A stretch of DNA of 6,385 nucleotides. It comes from an uncultured Olsenella sp. (lineage in GTDB: Bacteria > Actinomycetota > Coriobacteriia > Coriobacteriales > Atopobiaceae). Positions 5,266 to 6,385 of this stretch are shown here, in pieces. The notes under the pieces are model-generated. The model did not search any database and was not told where the DNA came from. It saw only the letters and a program-made list of their open reading frames with translations. Each line of letters opens with the position of its first letter. The first letter of the stretch is position 1. The stretch is from positions 1 to 6,385 of the forward strand of contig CAUGFC010000100.1 of assembly GCA_959598545.1 (NCBI GenBank). Reading direction: 5' to 3'. The position numbers were made by a program, and so were the translations under genes.

Positions 5266-6385
5266 ATGGCAACGTTCTTCGAGGGGGAGTCCCACACCTT
5301 TTCCGAGTACCTGCTCGTCCCCGGATACTCCTCGGCGGAGAACATCCCCGACAACGTGTCGCTCAAGACGCCTCTCGTGAAGTTCCGCCGCGGCGAGGAG
5401 CCCGCGCTCTCCCTCAACATCCCCATGGTCTCCGCCATCATGCAGTCCGTCTCTGGCGTGGACATGGGCGTCGCCCTGGCCATCGAGGGCGGCCTTGCCT
5501 TCATCTACGGCAACCAGACCCCCGAGGCCGAGGCGGCCATGGTCAAGGCCGTCAAGCACCACAAGGCCGGCTTCGTCGAGTCCGACTCCACCCTCACGCC
5601 GGACATGACGATGGAGCAGGTCATGGAGCTCAAGGCCCGCACCGGCCACTCCACCATGCCCGTCACCGACGACGGCTCCTCCCGCGGCAAGCTCCTCGGC
5701 ATCGTGACCAGCCGCGACTACCGCCCCACGCGTGACGACCACCAGAAGAAGGTCGCCGAGTTCATGACGCCGCGCGAGAAGCTCATCGTGGGCGACAAGG
5801 ACATCACGCTCAAGCGCGCCAACGACGTCATCTGGGAGAACAAGCTCAACGCCCTGCCCGTCGTGGACGAGAACGACCACCTGGTGGGCATCGTCTTCCG
5901 CAAGGACTACGACCAGCACAAGTCCAACCCCAACGAGCTGCTCGACGCCAACAAGCGCTACATGGTAGGCGCCGGCATCAACACCCGCGACTACGCCGAG
6001 CGCGTGCCCCTGCTCGTGGAGGCAGGCGCCGACGTGCTCTGCATCGACTCCTCCGAGGGCTTCTCCGAGTGGCAGAAGCGCACGCTCGAGTGGATCCGCG
6101 CCAACTACGGCGACTCCGTCAAGGTGGGCGCCGGCAACGTCGTTGACGAGGAGGGCTTCCGCTTCCTCGCCGACTGCGGGGCGGACTTCGTGAAGGTGGG
6201 CATCGGCGGCGGCTCGATCTGCATCACCCGCGAGACCAAGGGCATCGGCCGCGGCCAGGCCTCCGCGGTCATCGACGTCTGCCGCGCGCGCGACAAGTAC
6301 TTCGAGGAGACCGGCGTCTACGTGCCCGTCTGCTCCGACGGCGGCATCGTCTACGACTACCACATGACGCTCGCCCTTGCCATGG
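5266..6385 (+). CDS. guaB: IMP dehydrogenase, first 373 codons (3' end outside the window)
   Basis: Oxidises IMP to XMP with NAD+, the committed step of guanine nucleotide synthesis, in the cytoplasm. The fragment holds the first part of the (beta/alpha)8 barrel (about 1-102), two inserted CBS domains (about 103-222; TRDD/EFMTPREK in the linker between them), and the barrel resuming at VGAGINTRD (234-242). Key residues: Asp261 in CIDSS, the catalytic loop GGGSICITR (314-322) with nucleophile Cys319, and VCSDGGI (355-361) with Asp358 contacting IMP. The mobile flap and C-terminus are beyond the edge. The catalytic loop differs from the common bacterial GPGSICTTR form and instead matches the Tritrichomonas foetus enzyme as I remember it, including the numbering of Arg241, Asp261, Trp269, Cys319 and Asp358. 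The start ATG has a strong ribosome binding site and its own likely promoter, so guaB is probably transcribed independently of the glycosyltransferase gene 130 bases upstream. Confidence 0.96.
   Translation, partial: MATFFEGESHTFSEYLLVPGYSSAENIPDNVSLKTPLVKFRRGEEPALSLNIPMVSAIMQSVSGVDMGVALAIEGGLAFIYGNQTPEAEAAMVKAVKHHKAGFVESDSTLTPDMTMEQVMELKARTGHSTMPVTDDGSSRGKLLGIVTSRDYRPTRDDHQKKVAEFMTPREKLIVGDKDITLKRANDVIWENKLNALPVVDENDHLVGIVFRKDYDQHKSNPNELLDANKRYMVGAGINTRDYAERVPLLVEAGADVLCIDSSEGFSEWQKRTLEWIRANYGDSVKVGAGNVVDEEGFRFLADCGADFVKVGIGGGSICITRETKGIGRGQASAVIDVCRARDKYFEETGVYVPVCSDGGIVYDYHMTLALAM

Noticed and set aside
5110..6363. Open frame of 417 codons on the minus strand across guaB
   Set aside because: It is antisense to a clearly recognisable IMP dehydrogenase and has the same low-complexity composition; it shows no domain.

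Overview
The window is about 6.4 kb of very GC-rich bacterial chromosome. All genes are on the + strand: the C-terminal two thirds of ileS, complete lspA, a complete rluD-type pseudouridine synthase gene, a complete membrane glycosyltransferase gene, and the first 373 codons of guaB. Codon third positions are almost all G or C. The pattern of ileS, lspA and rluD together with a characteristic IMP dehydrogenase subtype suggests a high-GC actinobacterium, most likely of class Coriobacteriia (Olsenella/Atopobium/Collinsella-like). That placement is inference from gene content and style, not a database result.

Layout. 2-1975: isoleucyl-tRNA synthetase, open at the left edge. 1979-2491: lipoprotein signal peptidase, TTG start, three bases after ileS and presumably translationally coupled. 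2492-2800: a 309-base non-coding gap that is the most unusual part of the window. It holds two tandem copies of a roughly 108-base unit, each bounded by an 11-12 bp inverted repeat and each carrying the same central 13-mer, then a probable promoter for the next gene. 2801-3844: RluA/RluD-family 23S rRNA pseudouridine synthase. 3846-5135: processive-type family 2 glycosyltransferase, one base after rluD. 5136-5265: guaB promoter and leader. 5266 to the right edge: IMP dehydrogenase, whose sequence and catalytic-residue numbering closely follow the Tritrichomonas foetus (protozoan) enzyme as I recall it.

The genes are mainly housekeeping: tRNA charging, lipoprotein maturation, ribosomal RNA modification and guanine nucleotide synthesis, with one cell-envelope polysaccharide enzyme. 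Three transcription units seem likely: ileS-lspA running in from the left; rluD-glycosyltransferase from a promoter near 2754-2762 (with a possible extra internal promoter near 3744); and guaB from a promoter near 5208-5216. No mobile element gene, CRISPR array, tRNA or rRNA was seen. I found no previously undescribed multi-gene system; the best candidate for something new is the repeat pair between lspA and rluD.
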